Origin: Gongronella butleri
Lineage: Eukaryota > Mucoromycota > Mucoromycetes > Mucorales > Cunninghamellaceae
Assembly (NCBI GenBank): GCA_025201375.1
Contig: JAIWZP010000016.1
Span: 310,001 to 374,000, forward strand
DNA length: 64,000 nucleotides
Direction of reading: 5' to 3'
The notes beneath the pieces are model-generated. The model worked only from the letters and a program-made list of their open reading frames with translations, did not search any database and was not told where the DNA came from. This document shows positions 37,097 to 48,679 of this stretch, one piece after another. How positions within the stretch are numbered: position 1 is the first letter of the stretch; every line of letters starts with the position of its first letter. The position numbers and the translations under genes are program-made.

Positions 37097-38050
37097 ATGA
37101 GCTTTATAGCAGAGCTGCAATCCAAGAATTTTGCGCTGTATGGGCAGCTGTAAGTCATTGTGTAGAATAAAAATACAAGAAAAGAAAAAGACAAGAAGCG
37201 AGCTAATAGTGACGCGTTTTCTACCCAACCAATGGCGTTTTTCCAGGACTGGCGTCCTCAGTATCATTTGTATGATCCCAAAACAAGGTCATGATCATCT
37301 TGATCTCATGCTCAAACTCTTTTTTTAATGTAGTGTTGATCATCCTTGGTATTTTGGGCTTCATCTGGCACATTGTCTTTAGTGTCATTGGGTTGTAAGT
37401 GATGCGCATGATGTCATTGGCCGTTTGCAATGATTGACAGTTTCTTTTTACCAGCATCTTTGCGGCGATTCTCATCTTTGTCGAGGTGCCATTGTGTCTA
37501 AGGGTAAAATTTATAGACAAAATGACGCACTTGATGCTTTATTCATCGCCCATCCGAATTGCAGGTGTGTCCCACAAGTCCCAAATTGTAAGTCTGACGA
37601 AACCAGAAGTCAAGTCTACTTTGATGCGAAGCAATTGCTGCAGTGCGTTGACTTGTATGTTGCTTTAAATCCTCTTTTTAGTGGCCATTTCATCGACTAC
37701 TTTGAGAATTGCTATTTCCGCACGATTCTGTACTTTGTGTAGGTGGCTCGATCGGATGCTGCAAGCTTAGTAAAAGGAATTGACGCAATTTTTCGCTGGT
37801 TAGGATGGCCGTTGTTATGTTTTTGTCGAATCTAATCAATGTGGGTCCATTGATTGCTGCGGCGGTCTCTCTGCTCTTTGCATCCATCTTTTATGGCATT
37901 GCTGCGGTGCGTGGACAGCCCTATGTGGCCACAAAGTAAGCCAATTGCCTCGCACAAGCGACTTTTTCAGCATCTAATGCCATTTTTCTTAGGTATTTAG
38001 GAGGCCGTGGCGTGTCAAACGAGCCTGCACAGCAGGAAACGACCGTATAA
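37097..38050 (+). CDS. TVP18: Golgi membrane protein Tvp18
   Basis: Predicted 151 residues from eight exons: 37097-37149, 37247-37269, 37334-37394, 37455-37503, 37565-37587, 37682-37738, 37804-37935 and 37993-38050. Tvp18 is a small four-helix membrane protein found on late-Golgi vesicles in yeast; its exact role is unclear. The joined sequence has an N-terminal FALYGQL, hydrophobic segments with LLIILGILGF and IFAAILIFVEVP, the conserved LCLRVCPTSPKF, an amphipathic ENCYFRTILYF, then MAVVMFLSNLINVGPLIAAA and a further hydrophobic stretch before a polar tail. Two exons are only 23 bases long, so this gene is easily missed without splicing evidence. The frame closes perfectly over all seven GT-AG introns, which supports the model. 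Confidence 0.88.
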
Positions 38051-38316
38051 ATAATTTGTCTATGATAAATCCGTCTTTTTCTTTTCTTTCTCGCCATCAT
38101 TGGGCGCAGCAGCCCTGATTTTTGCCATTTTTGCATGGCCAAGACAACAAGTCATGCGGCGTTTGCGGACATCATGTCTGGCTCGGCTTTTGGAAGCAAT
38201 TGAGCAAGTGAGGAGCGGGGATTGAATCTTGGTGTGCCTTGATTTATTTGGCCTTGTCCGCGAGGGGCCTCCGACCTTTTTCTTTTCTGTTTTCATCTCA
38301 ACTCAAATCTCACACT

Positions 38317-39074
38317 ATGGAAAAGTTCAAGGAAGTAAGTATTTGAGAAATGAAAACAAAGCGAAAAGAAGAGCAATGGACGGGAAAAGGAGCGCGAGGA
38401 AGAGTAAAAAAAGGAAAAAATAGAAAAATAGGGCAAAATTGCTGTTTCACACTTTGCAAGACGAGTCTTTGAGAAACACGACGACTGACTATGATGTTTT
38501 TTTTTTCGCCCTGGTTTTGCAACCTAGAAACTCGCCTCTCTTCGCAAGGAAGTGGATGAAGCCAAGGCACGCGCTGCCACGCTCGAGGAGGAAGCCGACA
38601 AGCTCGAGAGCCAGCACGCGAGCAAGGACGAAGAGCTCACGTCGCTCCAGGAGCGTGCCAAGAACTTGGAGGAGCTTTTGGAGCAAGCCGAGGTCGACTT
38701 GAAGGAAGCCACCACCAAGTAAGCATGAGAAAATGATGAAACAAGGGCACAACAGATAGGAGAAGGAGTGAAAAAAGAATAATTGCTGCGCGACAAGCCC
38801 CCTCTTTTTGTCCTGTCTCCCTGTTGTCCATTGTTCTGTTGGTCCTCCACCTCCCTTGGATTGCCCCACTCACTCGATTGCTTTTTTTTCTTTTCTTTTT
38901 GCTAATTTTAGCTTCCGTGAGGCTGATTTGCGTGCCGAGCAATTGGGCAAGAAGAGCATCACCTTGGAGCGTGAGGTCAAGGCCATGGAGAAGAAGATCA
39001 CCGAGCTTGACGACAACTACACCAAGGCGCAAGCCGAGCTCAAGGAGTTTGAGGAGCAACTCGAAGGCGTCTAA
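38317..39074 (+). CDS. Tropomyosin, short fungal form
   Basis: Predicted 123 residues from exons 38317-38334 (six codons), 38528-38718 and 38912-39074. Tropomyosin is a coiled-coil dimer polymerising end to end along actin cables and rings. The N-terminal MEKFKEKLASLRKEVDEA and the C-terminal LDDNYTKAQAELKEFEEQL match fungal tropomyosins, and a heptad pattern runs through the whole chain with no proline. Yeast Tpm1 has 199 residues and Tpm2/Cdc8 161. This one is 38 shorter again, i.e. one actin period less. I looked in both introns (193 bases each) for a missing exon of about 114 bases and saw none. The gene converges with the glutathione transferase gene. Confidence 0.85.
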
Positions 39075-39241
39075 TCCTTTTCAGCATTTGCCGTGCCGTG
39101 TTGCGTGTGTATCGTTTTCCCCCCTCTTTTTGGATATCCCCCCTCTCTTATTTTATGATCACATCTCGCGTCCTCTTTCCTCCAAAATAAAAAAATCAAG
39201 CAAGGGCGTTGTTGTCCCTTCTTTTTTTTATTTTTCCCAGT

Positions 39242-40596
39242 TTATGGGTCGACTTTGACACTAAGGTCTGGGCCATTGCCAGCGGGGACGATGCCCGTGG
39301 GGTTGATTTGACGATGCGACATATAATAGTGCTTCTTGATGTGGTCCAAGTGCACCGTGGACGCAACACCGGGCATTTGATAAATGCGGCGCGCCCATTT
39401 GAGCGTGTTTGGATAATCCTTTTCGATCGACTTGATGTTGCACTTGAAATGGCCGTGGTACACGGGATCAAATCTGCGTTGCAGAGGAAAAAAGACGCGG
39501 TTAGACGCGCATTGGAGGGGGGGGGGACGCTGGGCACGTCTGTTTTTTTTTTACCGGATGGTCGTAGTCCACAAACGGATGTCCGCCTCGGTCAATTGGT
39601 CGGCGACAAGGTACTTGTGCTTGGCCAGATGCGCCTCGATTTTGTCGTACCACGAAAAGATGTTGTAGACGTGGTTCTCGTCTAAAAAAAATAAAAATAA
39701 AAAAAATAAAAAAAAAAGCGCGTCAGCAGCGAAAAAAAAAGGGGGGAAAAAGGCAATTGGGCCAACTCTTACAGGCTTCTTGCGTGGTGGCGAACCCGGA
39801 TTTGTACACGCCATTGTTGATGTTGTCATAAATGGGCGTGTTCCAGTCATCAATTTCCTTTTGCAGCGCCTCCGGGTACAGATTGAGCGCCTTTTTGTCG
39901 TCGGGAACCAGGGCATTAAAGGCCGTATTGAACATGCGAATGATTTCGGACGATTCATTGTTCACTAGAGAGGGAGGAATGGATGAGCCTCCAATGCCTT
40001 TTTTGTCATTTTATGTATACCGATGGTGTTATGCTTCTTGTCCCAGAGGACGGGGACGGTGAAACGGCCTTCATAGTCCGGGTTTGCCTTGAAATAGAGC
40101 TCGCGGATGAATTTGGCATTGTTGACAGTGTCAGGGATGGCGCCGGGGCACTCTTCATCGGTTGAGAATTTCCTGAGAAAAAGACAAAACAAGGAGAATC
40201 GCATCAATTGCATTTTTCCCAGGCGTCTTTTTCGTTGCTATTTACCAGCCATTTTCGCCGAGAATAAAGTCGACGACCGAAAGGCCAATAATGGGTTCCA
40301 AACCTTTCAAAACGCGAACAGTCGCGGCGCGATGCGCCCAAGGACAAGCATGGCTAATATACAAGTGATAGCGGCCACTGATGAAAGAAGAAAAAAAATA
40401 GCAAATGTCATAAGCTCGACGCTCCCAAAAAAAAAAAAAGATATGGCGTGATTAAAAGCACACAAACTTACGCCTCGGCAGCAAACTTGGCATTGGGATC
40501 GGCGGACACCTCGTCGCGGAAGGTCGAAACTTGTCTGCGGAACTCGCCGTCCTTTGCAGAGGCCCATTTGAGGATTTTTGGTTGTTCAGTGGTCAT
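39242..40596 (-). CDS. Ecm4-type glutathione S-transferase (glutathionyl-hydroquinone reductase, Xi class)
   Basis: Predicted 319 residues from minus-strand exons 40596-40472, 40377-40246, 40172-40021, 39964-39773, 39681-39555 and 39473-39242. Xi-class enzymes reduce glutathionyl-quinone conjugates using a catalytic cysteine and also act on dehydroascorbate. Visible: the active-site motif SHACPWAHR with C53, the thioredoxin-fold FTVPVLWDK, NNESSEIIRMFN, and the helical C-terminal domain with HKYLVADQLTEADIRLW. The characteristic tail HYYMSHRQINPTGIVPAG is also present. Length fits the family. Six short introns, all GT-AG, keep the frame. Cytosolic; no targeting signal seen. Confidence 0.93.
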
Positions 40597-41278
40597 TGTG
40601 CGCTTGAAAATAAGAGTAGGTGCTCGGCTATTCTTCAGGGGGGAAAAGCGAAGCAGGCAAAAGTTCATAAAAGAAGTAAAAAATAAAAAAGAGAAAGAGG
40701 GAAATGGCTAAGGTGTTGGACCGCGCTACATATACATGAAAGGCCGCAGCGGCACGCCGTCAGCATTGTGTCAGCTTCCGTAATCTACACGGCGCTTAAA
40801 ATTTCGCCAATCATGGTGATGCTTTGCTCTTCACCTCTTTTGGGCATATTTGTGCACTCTTTGTACGCTCTACAATTGCCCTCGTCCACTCACACATCAT
40901 ACACATTCACACGCTCCCAGCAGAACACACAAAACAAAAGAGAAAAAAGAGAGCGAGGCAGAGGGAAATCACAAATAAAAAAAAACGCGTTTTGCTTGGA
41001 ACGGTGCGATTTTTTTTGGGGCATGGGGGTTGCAGAAAATTTGGCACATGACCGATGAGCCCAAGTGCGATTGCATTTGTCCCCGCCCCGCCCCCATGCC
41101 GGTGGATCGACCATTGGCTCAGTCAAAGGGCCCACGTTCCCCCAGATGAATAATTTTTTCCCTCGGGGGGATCTACGACAATGGGGGAAAGCACACTTTT
41201 TTTTTTCTCTCTCTCCTTTTTTTTTATTTTCTCCTTTTGATTCATTACCATATTGCATGAATTTTGATGTTTTCCAAG
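40597..41278. other. Intergenic region upstream of the glutathione transferase gene
   Basis: Divergent spacer between the minus-strand transferase and the small plus-strand frame at 41,279. It contains a TATATG word on the minus strand about 130 bases from the transferase ATG and pyrimidine-rich DNA just before 41,264. Nothing else recognised. Confidence 0.4.
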
Positions 41279-41506
41279 ATGGACCGGATGCAACAAGACA
41301 AGCCTATGGCGCCAATGGACGGCAAGGCAATCAACCCGATGCCCACGGGGCAACAGCGACTGGACGCATTGCGCCACCTCGGCGTCACATTTCGCGAGGG
41401 CGACCATGACGTCGTCAAGATCGCAACACCCTCCATCCAGCAGCAAAACGATGACCCAATCATACCCACTTTTGTAGAGCAACCAAAAATGTGCTCGCAC
41501 AAATAA
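41279..41506 (+). CDS. Small hypothetical protein
   Basis: Single-exon frame of 75 residues starting MDRMQQDKPMAP; an in-frame Met 5 codons upstream (41,264) is an alternative start. No domain is recognised. The product is polar, with a basic and acidic segment QRLDALRHLGVTFREGDHD that could form a helix, and Gln/Pro-rich flanks. Support for a real gene is a pyrimidine-rich leader of the kind seen before other genes here, a normal amino-acid mix unlike homopolymer translations, and an A-rich end with AATAATAAAA right at the stop. It converges with the RPC6 gene. It could be a chance frame. Confidence 0.45.
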   Translation: MDRMQQDKPMAPMDGKAINPMPTGQQRLDALRHLGVTFREGDHDVVKIATPSIQQQNDDPIIPTFVEQPKMCSHK

Positions 41507-41619
41507 TAAAAAAAAAGAAAGACCTTGAATTGACTCTTTTTCATCTATTTTGCGTCGAAAAAAAAGGAATTGGATGCAATTTATTTGAGGAAAAAAACAT
41601 GAGATGACGGGAGATTTGA

Positions 41620-42996
41620 CTACCAGTTTAGCCAAGTTTTGAAATATTCGCAATTGACGGGCGAGACGGGGCCATTTTCTGTGCAAAATGTGAACATGGG
41701 ACAACGGCCGCAGGGGGTCTCTGTCATGGCCTCGACGGGGAGGCGCGCCTTGGCTTTGTTTCGCGTCGCCTTGTATGTCCATTGCACCCCGCCCGTGGCC
41801 TCCTCAAGCGCCGCCTCGTCATCCTCGCCCTCCGAGAGCTCGTCCATCCCATCCAAGTACGGCAGCCGCTTCTCCACGTCGCCGTCGTACACAAGCACGT
41901 CCAACAGGCTGCTGATGTCCTTGACAGACAAATCAATCGACGAAATGCGCGATTCAGTGATAAAACGACGCACCTCCGTCGCCGTAGGATAATGCTCGTA
42001 CTCGGGCCCGTACAGCGCGTCGCGCGCATTGTCTATCCGAGGGAAACTCTAAAAAAAAAAAAAGAGGTGAAAGATGAGCAAATTGTTCAATTTGTACATC
42101 CTTACGGCTAAATTTCATCCCATTTCCCATTCTCAGTCGCTATACTTACGCGCGCAATGATGTACTTCAAGCAGGCAGCCTTGAGACTATCGATGAAATC
42201 AATGTCGAGCTCCTGGTCCGTGTACCAGGCGCCACCAGTGACCTCGCTCGACGGCGTTGTATTGAAAAGCATGTAAATCTTGCGCGTCGGGAACTAGATG
42301 ATACAATTTAAAAAAAAAAAAAAAGAAATTGAGCTCTTTGCACGCGATTTAGCGGCGCGTCCACCTACCTTGACGTGCTTGACAGACTTGATTTCTTGCT
42401 TGTTTTCGAGAGCCTTGAGAGTGCGATTCAAGACGATGGTATGCAGATTGGTTTTCTTCTTGAGATCTCTCGTCCAGAGGCCGTTGTTGCCCGCCGCACG
42501 GATCGCATTGTACACAATGCGCTGCTCGTCATTCAATCGGCTCGCCCTGAAAAAAAGTCAATTGAGCTCCATTTCTCTTTTTTTTACCCTTTTCTTCCTT
42601 TTTTTCTGCGCTTACTTTTCGGCGTCCTGCAGATCAATGGCCTTGACCATGTTTTCATTATTGACCTGGATGACTTCGAGGGCGTTCTAAGGGTTAAAAC
42701 ACAAGAATAAGGGGGTGAGATCTAGCCACACTTTGTAAAAAGGCATATTACCTTCTTGAGCAGCGAGTTCATGGCATGGAATGCCTCGGGCACCTCCATG
42801 TCTGCCGGTTTGTCGCTAAACTTGGCGCCCTATTCACGAGATCAACAACAGTTAGAAAAAAAAACACGCTTTTGCCATTTGTTAAAGGCCTTACGGCTGG
42901 CTTTGATCGAACAAACTTGTAGAATTTCCACTCGTCTGGAGAGAGACCAAGGGGGGCCTCACCTTGGGACGTGGATGCAGTCTTGGTGTCCTCCAT
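41620..42996 (-). CDS. RPC34: DNA-directed RNA polymerase III subunit RPC6 (RPC34)
   Basis: Predicted 333 residues from minus-strand exons 42996-42895, 42829-42752, 42686-42616, 42546-42369, 42293-42150 and 42048-41620. RPC6 is part of the Pol III-specific heterotrimer that contacts TFIIIB and opens promoters at tRNA and 5S genes. Tandem winged helices are visible: LNDEQRIVYNAIRAAGNNGLW then TIVLNRTLKALENKQEIKSV, and ELDIDFIDSLKAACLKYI. The C-terminal iron-sulfur cysteines are all present: C304, C307, C313 and C324 in the PCGRCPMFTFC...NC pattern. The central acidic loop EGEDDEAALEE follows the third winged-helix region. Length matches yeast and human proteins. Confidence 0.94.
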
Positions 42997-43689
42997 GGTG
43001 TGTATGTTGGTATAAAAGAGGGGAGAGGCAAGAATGCAAAGCAAAGAAAAGAGGTGCTTGGAACCGCGGACGGTGCTTTTTTTTTTTTTTTTTGCGTGCG
43101 CCACACGGCCAAATTCAATCCCCGCTCTTGACGCACACATGGTCATCGCCGCCCCTTTTTGCATGAATTGGCCTTGTTTGCATGAATGGATCTTGCAAAT
43201 GCTTGATTTCCCGGCCTTGCTCGATGATGCTCAAGCAATTCTAGCCAGGAATTTCTAATCCCACTTGACTTTTAGTTACATGCGGTGTTCTTTTCTCGGT
43301 AATAGTCCTTTATGCTCTTGATAATGGGGGTTTCCGATTTCTCTCCCTCCAAGATAGACTTGGAGATTTCATTCTTTGTGCAAGACTTTCACTGTCTATG
43401 GCGGGCAACTGGTATAAATTTGTAAGAGATTGGATCAAAGGTGACGCCAAAATTCTTGAATTAACACAATTTGCCGTTGAAGCATATTGGTCAACGAACA
43501 CCACACGAGCCGACGCGCTGTGGACTTACAACAAGTGTTTGCGCCTCCCGTTAGTCGCATGTTGTGGCCAAAAAACTTGGTGTTCAAATTGAAGGATGTC
43601 ATCAAATCGCAATTAGCACCTTTTTATCATTTTTCCTTTATATTTGCAGGCGAATTCTCGACTTGCAAGAAAACTCTCTCGCTGACCGA
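42997..43689. other. Upstream region of RPC6, nothing else recognised
   Basis: The first 150-200 bases are presumably promoter and leader of the minus-strand RPC6 gene. The rest is AT-rich with no gene or clear repeat match. Confidence 0.35.
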
Positions 43690-44270
43690 CGAATCAAACG
43701 TTGTTCAGCCAAATGAGCCCACCCTTGGGCCACGGCGATTGTTGGATGGCGCGCAACGTCGATATTCAAAACCAAGGATTTTCCAAGGGGTACAGTCGTG
43801 GATTTGAAAACGGTCAAATTTTGGTTCCCATATCGCCGCGCCATTGGCACATATGGTAAACACGTCCCATTGACCGGCAGAAATGCCATAAAAATCTATA
43901 TTCCACAGACTCGTTTTCACGTAAAACGCGAAAATCTGCGATTTTTCGGCCCAAATCAAATTCAACGAAAATTGTCTGTAGCCCATTAAAACTTGTGTTA
44001 TCAAAAAGGCCATGGCTCGATGCGTACGTGGACATCAATCGACGACAAAAGTGATTTTTTTTGGCATTTTTGACGCGGTTTAAAAACAATAGAGATTTAC
44101 GACGCGTCGTAAACCGCGTCCAACGTTGAGTGACACTCGCCTGGTTCTAATCGTCTATTTGCACCTGATGCCACTCTTGCTAGTGGACGCGTCGGCGAAG
44201 CTCTATGGACACGTTCTTCCCGTGAAATTCACTGTTGAAATTCTGTCTAAGATCTGGAATTGCTCGTCTA
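43690..44270 (+). repeat. Dispersed repeat family R2, copy 2
   Basis: Matches the reverse complement of 17,640-18,250. It includes AAACCAAGGATTTTCC near 43,770, ATGGCTCGATGCGTACGTGG near 44,013 and the hairpin GACGCGGTTT (44,071-44,080) to AAACCGCGTC (44,111-44,120), followed by AGTGGACGCGTCGG near 44,180. No intact gene. Sequence to about 44,560 may also belong to it. Confidence 0.6.
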
Positions 44271-45070
44271 CCATCAGGCTGATGCCGCTCTTTTTTGCCA
44301 TTTTTCGTGGTTTCTCCATGCATCTCACAATGTGTGCAAGTTTGGTGTAATTCTGGGAACCCATTTTTTCAATTTTTGTTTGGAGCCACACCACGTCAAA
44401 ATTTTGATTTGTGCATGGTGCGCTCCAATGATAGGCGGGAGCTTTCAAGTCGCATCCCAGTTGATTTTCTGGGCTTGTTCGTTCAAGTTCAGACGCGTTT
44501 CTGATCTTTAAATTGTCTGATTGGCGGGTTTGCGAGAGTTTACCTCCTAAAAGCAATCGCCCCTTCTGTTCTCTTGATTACATCAACCAATTGATCTCAA
44601 ATATGAAATAGATGAGGGAAGGCACGAAAAAACAGCGCTTTCCCCTTTTTCTCGGCAATCGGCTAATGCACTCGCGAGATATTGTATAATATAAAAAATT
44701 TTTTTTGATTTTCTTGTCATTATCATATTTTTCTTGGAAAATCCTAGTGTCTCAAATCTCGTCATGATTTTGACATTGTTAAATGATAGCTGATCCAACA
44801 TTGACGGCAGTCGAGCCGCGGTAATGCATGTAACTTTACGTTTTGGCGCATGTTTTAGCAATAATTGTCATGCCTATCGCAGAATTACTTGAGCTGACGA
44901 GCTTCAAGCGAGCTGACAATGCTCTTTATCTTCTCTTAATCACATTCCCTGCAATATGCCATCGCTATATAGGCATTTTTTTCGTGGACGCATTATATTT
45001 TACGCAATTTGGCATTAAAACGCGCGTGTGGTTAGCTGTTTTGTGGGTAAAAGCACGAATTGATCCCTTT
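44271..45070. other. Gene-free stretch downstream of the permease
   Basis: AT-rich DNA with no recognised gene. The end at 44,900-45,070 is the 3' flank of the minus-strand permease gene. Confidence 0.35.
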
Positions 45071-47150
45071 TTATTCGTGAACGTTGCCTCCAGGGCCCTT
45101 GTAGATGTGTCTGCCGGTGGTGAACCACAGTGCGATTGACAAAAGCACGCAGAAGCCAATCATCAAGCTTGTGTAGTTCATGGACGCCGAGTCCACGGGA
45201 TGCACAGTTGGGAAACACAGAATCACAGACAAAAACACGCACCACACAATCGAAATGACATTCAGCGGCAAAGAAAATCGGCCAAGATTAAAGGGTCCCT
45301 ACGAAATAAATGTCAATTTATGGCGTAATGATCTTTGATTTCTTACATCAAATTTGACGTGCCGGCTCCAGATCAAGCGACAAACAAAGGGAATGCATCC
45401 TGTGAGCGTGACACAGATAATTGTGGTCGACAAAAACGCGTACCAGTACTAATGAAAGCGCTTCGTGAGAGATCTTTTACGCGTTTTCATGACGTCAAGT
45501 TTACCACGTCAGAACCAAAAGCCTTTAGGGGCAAGAAAATAAATAAATAGTCAGATGGCGTGTATTTTGTGCGGGTAGAAAGGCTTACAGGAAGAATGAG
45601 GATAATGGTGATGATGCATTGCAAAAGGACGGCGTTGACGGGCACTTTTTGCGGCCAATGGAGGCGGTAGTACCAGCGGGACATGGGGAACATGCCGTCG
45701 CGGGCCATGGCCCAGATCAATTGCGCGCAGCCGACAGTGCAATTGCACATGCAGCCAAATTGCAGCACAGCCGCAATGATCAGCAAAAATACCGACACGC
45801 CAACATTGCCATGCGTCACCTGCATCAAAAACTCGGCCACGGGGAACGGCGCGGCCGTCAGCGCGTCAAAATCTTGGATGGTAAACAACACAGGCAAAAT
45901 GAGCATCGAGCCCTGGACAAACAGGCCAATGATGCAGTACACAATGCCGCGCGGCACAGTCACTGAGCTGTTCTTGGTGCCCTCGACAATGTTGGTGCTT
46001 GAAAAGAAGCCATCTGCCATTGAAAAAAGAGAAGAAGGGGGTTGAGATCGCATCAAAATGCGTGAAAAAGCAAAAAAAAAAAAAAAAAAAGGGCCTTACT
46101 AAAACTCCAGACAGCCTGCAGCAGACCAAGCAAAAAGACAAGACCGTTGTTATCGTATCCCGTCTGGTTGATGAACTCGGTGAATACGAATTCAGGCGAT
46201 TGCAATTTATCGCGGCACATGACTTTTTACGGCAAAAAAAAAAAAAGAATATGGTCAGTTTTGCATTAATAAAAAAACATTGAGTCTCTTACCAAGGGGT
46301 ATAATCATGAAAAGCAGGGTGCCGACCAAGCCAAGGTATGCTACCCAGAATGAAGAAAGATTGAGATCATTGCAGCGACGCTAAAAAAAAAATCAAAGGA
46401 AAACACCACTTACCAAGAAAAGTGGTGAAACGATCCGTGAATTTAAGGCCAAGGAATGCGACTAGCGACGACACAATGCAGATCACGACGTAAATGCCAA
46501 CGTGGACACCCATTGAGTCAATGATTTGGCCCTGGCACCCCTGGACGAGGCTCAAAATGAAATTGCTCAGGCTGTATGCGATTGCGCCTTCGGCCGTGAT
46601 GCTGCCAATGAGCGTCAGATAGCTGACCACCCACGACACGAATGGCGCGCACTTTTTCGACGTCAAAATATAGCACCCTGGCAAAAAAATATTAATTATT
46701 AAAAATAGATCCATTGGGCGTCGAAAAATAAAAAGCAATCAGGCACTCACAGCTGTAAATGGCGCCATTGACCGGGTAAGCGCTACAGGCTTCAGCAATA
46801 CAAAGGCCAAGAATAAGAATAAAGGGCGGGGCGACAATCCAGCCCCAAAACATGGTCATAGCGCCGCCTTCGAGGAGAGCTGTATTAAATGAGGCCAGCC
46901 TGGGATCAAAAAAAAAAAAAATTGAGACAAAACTCCTTTCCCGTGCTCCTTTCTCCCGCATGAAAAATTGTACCTACCAGTTTGGCAAAAGGCTGACACA
47001 TGAGAAGGAAAATGCGAAAATGGCAAATTGGCCCATTTCTCGGTTCAATTCCTCTTTGTAGCCGAATTCTGCTAAGCGATCACCATCGTTCGACGTGCGC
47101 GCCTCCGCGCCCTTTTCTGCCGCCTTGATAGAGATCGTGTCAAAAGCCAT
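45071..47150 (-). CDS. APC-superfamily amino acid/amine permease
   Basis: Predicted 503 residues from minus-strand exons 47150-46978, 46899-46751, 46677-46414, 46340-46293, 46222-46100, 46013-45589, 45448-45347 and 45298-45071. It resembles fungal GABA/choline/amino-acid permeases of the AAT family at the plasma or vacuolar membrane. Features: the cytosolic N-terminal LAEFGYKEELNREMGQFAIFAFSFS, the TM1 break SFNTALLEGGAMTMFWGW, AEACSAYPVNGAIY, GYDNNGLVFLLGLLQAVWSF, then FFSSTNIVEGTKNSSVTVPRG (the loop before TM7 typical of this family). Later come FGCMCNCTVGCAQLIWAMARDGMFP and further hydrophobic segments to about 10-12 in total. The C-terminus ends soon after the last helix. It is divergent from a carbon-nitrogen hydrolase with 368 bp between starts, so co-regulation in nitrogen use is possible. 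Substrate unknown. Confidence 0.88.
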
Positions 47151-47518
47151 CACAATGCAGCAGTGGAAAAAAATAAAAAAAAGAAAATCGGCAGATCAGA
47201 CTCATTTTCGATTAAATAGTATTTTCCCCAGTCGACCGTCAAACTTTAATCACGGTAGGGAGGGAACATTTGCTGGCGGCCACCTTATCACGTCCCCGCC
47301 CCTTTTTTTTGTGGACTCGATAATGCAAAACGCGCACATGCTGTGAGATTTCCTTTTCCATTCTGGGTTGCTCGTCCTCCATTCATTACTCACAAAGTTT
47401 CGGCTTGGGTTCCGTGCAAGTTACAAGTGTGTGGGGATAAATACAATGGGTTTTCCAAGCGTAGCGACCTTCTTTTCCTATTGTTCCCACACACAAGCCC
47501 AAAAAAATAAAATTTGCC

Positions 47519-48679
47519 ATGGTCAAGATTGCCGCTGTCCAGCTCAACATCATCCGCCGCAAGGACCAAGACGAGGCCAATTGCGCCGCCAACATGGCCG
47601 CCATGGAGACCTACATCAAGCAATGTGCAGCAGACAAGGTTGACATTGTTGTCTTCCCAGAGTAAAAAAAAAAGCAATTCCTATTTGGCCTCCACGCATT
47701 GTATCGCAGATCGGCTTATCTTTTTTTTTTTTTGCGCACAGGTACGCCGCGCAGGGCCCCATTGTCCCGGAATCACAGCTGTGGGATCGCGAAAAGAAGC
47801 ATTTGAACCATTTTGTCGCGCTGGCTAAGCAATATCAGATTGATATCGTGCCAGGCTCCTTTGGTGAGATTGATCCTGCCGATGGCAAGTTGTACAATGT
47901 GACCTACTACATCGACAAGGATGGAAAAGTCCTCATTGAATACCGAAAAGTGCATCTTTGGTAATTTTACGCTGCCCATGTCCTTCTTTTTTTTTACATG
48001 CTCCTAATTTGTTTTCTTCTCCAGGCACCCTGAGCGACCCTATACGTCCACTGTAAGCGAGATGCAAGATGAATTGACACGACGGCCTTGCTTAATCCTT
48101 TATTTTTTTCTTTCTTTCGGCAGGGCAACGCGTTTCCGACGGCCATGACGCGCTTTGGAATCCAAGTTGGCCTACTTATCTGCTGGGACACGGGTTTCAA
48201 TGATGGGTTTTCAAGCATGGCACTTGATCAGGGTGCTCAATTGATCATTGCTCCATGTAAGCGACCCGCAAAAATAAGATTTAACGTTCACCAATGGTTT
48301 TATTTTCTTTCCGTTCTTTTTTTATCTTTTTTTCTTTTTTTTTTTAGCGTACTGGGGCTATGCTGACGGTGGCGCTGAGGGCATGAAACGAAACAAGATG
48401 TGCGAGGTGAATTTCATCAACAATGTGACGGCGGCGCGCGCGTTCGAGTATGAAATTTGCTTTGTTTACGTCAATGGCGCGAATGATGTGGCCGAGCCAC
48501 TAGAAACGCGCCTCATTGGACGCTCACAAATGAGTGTGCCGTTCCACGGCACCGTTGCTCGATGCGAACACGACGTCGAGGACATGATTGTCGCTGAAAT
48601 TGACATCAAAGACCTGATTGACACGGCAGAGCAATGTTATCTTATCCGCAAGGATCACAAGGAGGCACACGAAGCATAA
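47519..48679 (+). CDS. Carbon-nitrogen hydrolase (nitrilase superfamily)
   Basis: Predicted 284 residues from exons 47519-47661, 47742-47960, 48025-48052, 48124-48256 and 48348-48679. Members hydrolyse amides, carbamoyl amides or nitriles. The Glu-Lys-Cys triad is present: E48 in IVVFPEYAAQG, K117 in EYRKVHLWHPERP and C150 in VGLLICWDTGF. The later motif QGAQLIIAPSYWGY follows, which marks the amidase-like branches. The third exon is only 28 bases. It starts MVKIAAVQLN, a typical N-terminus for the fold, so no signal peptide is likely and the enzyme is probably cytosolic. The divergent neighbour is an amino-acid-type permease. Which substrate it uses cannot be told; omega-amidase, N-carbamoylputrescine amidase and others are alternatives. 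Confidence 0.9.
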
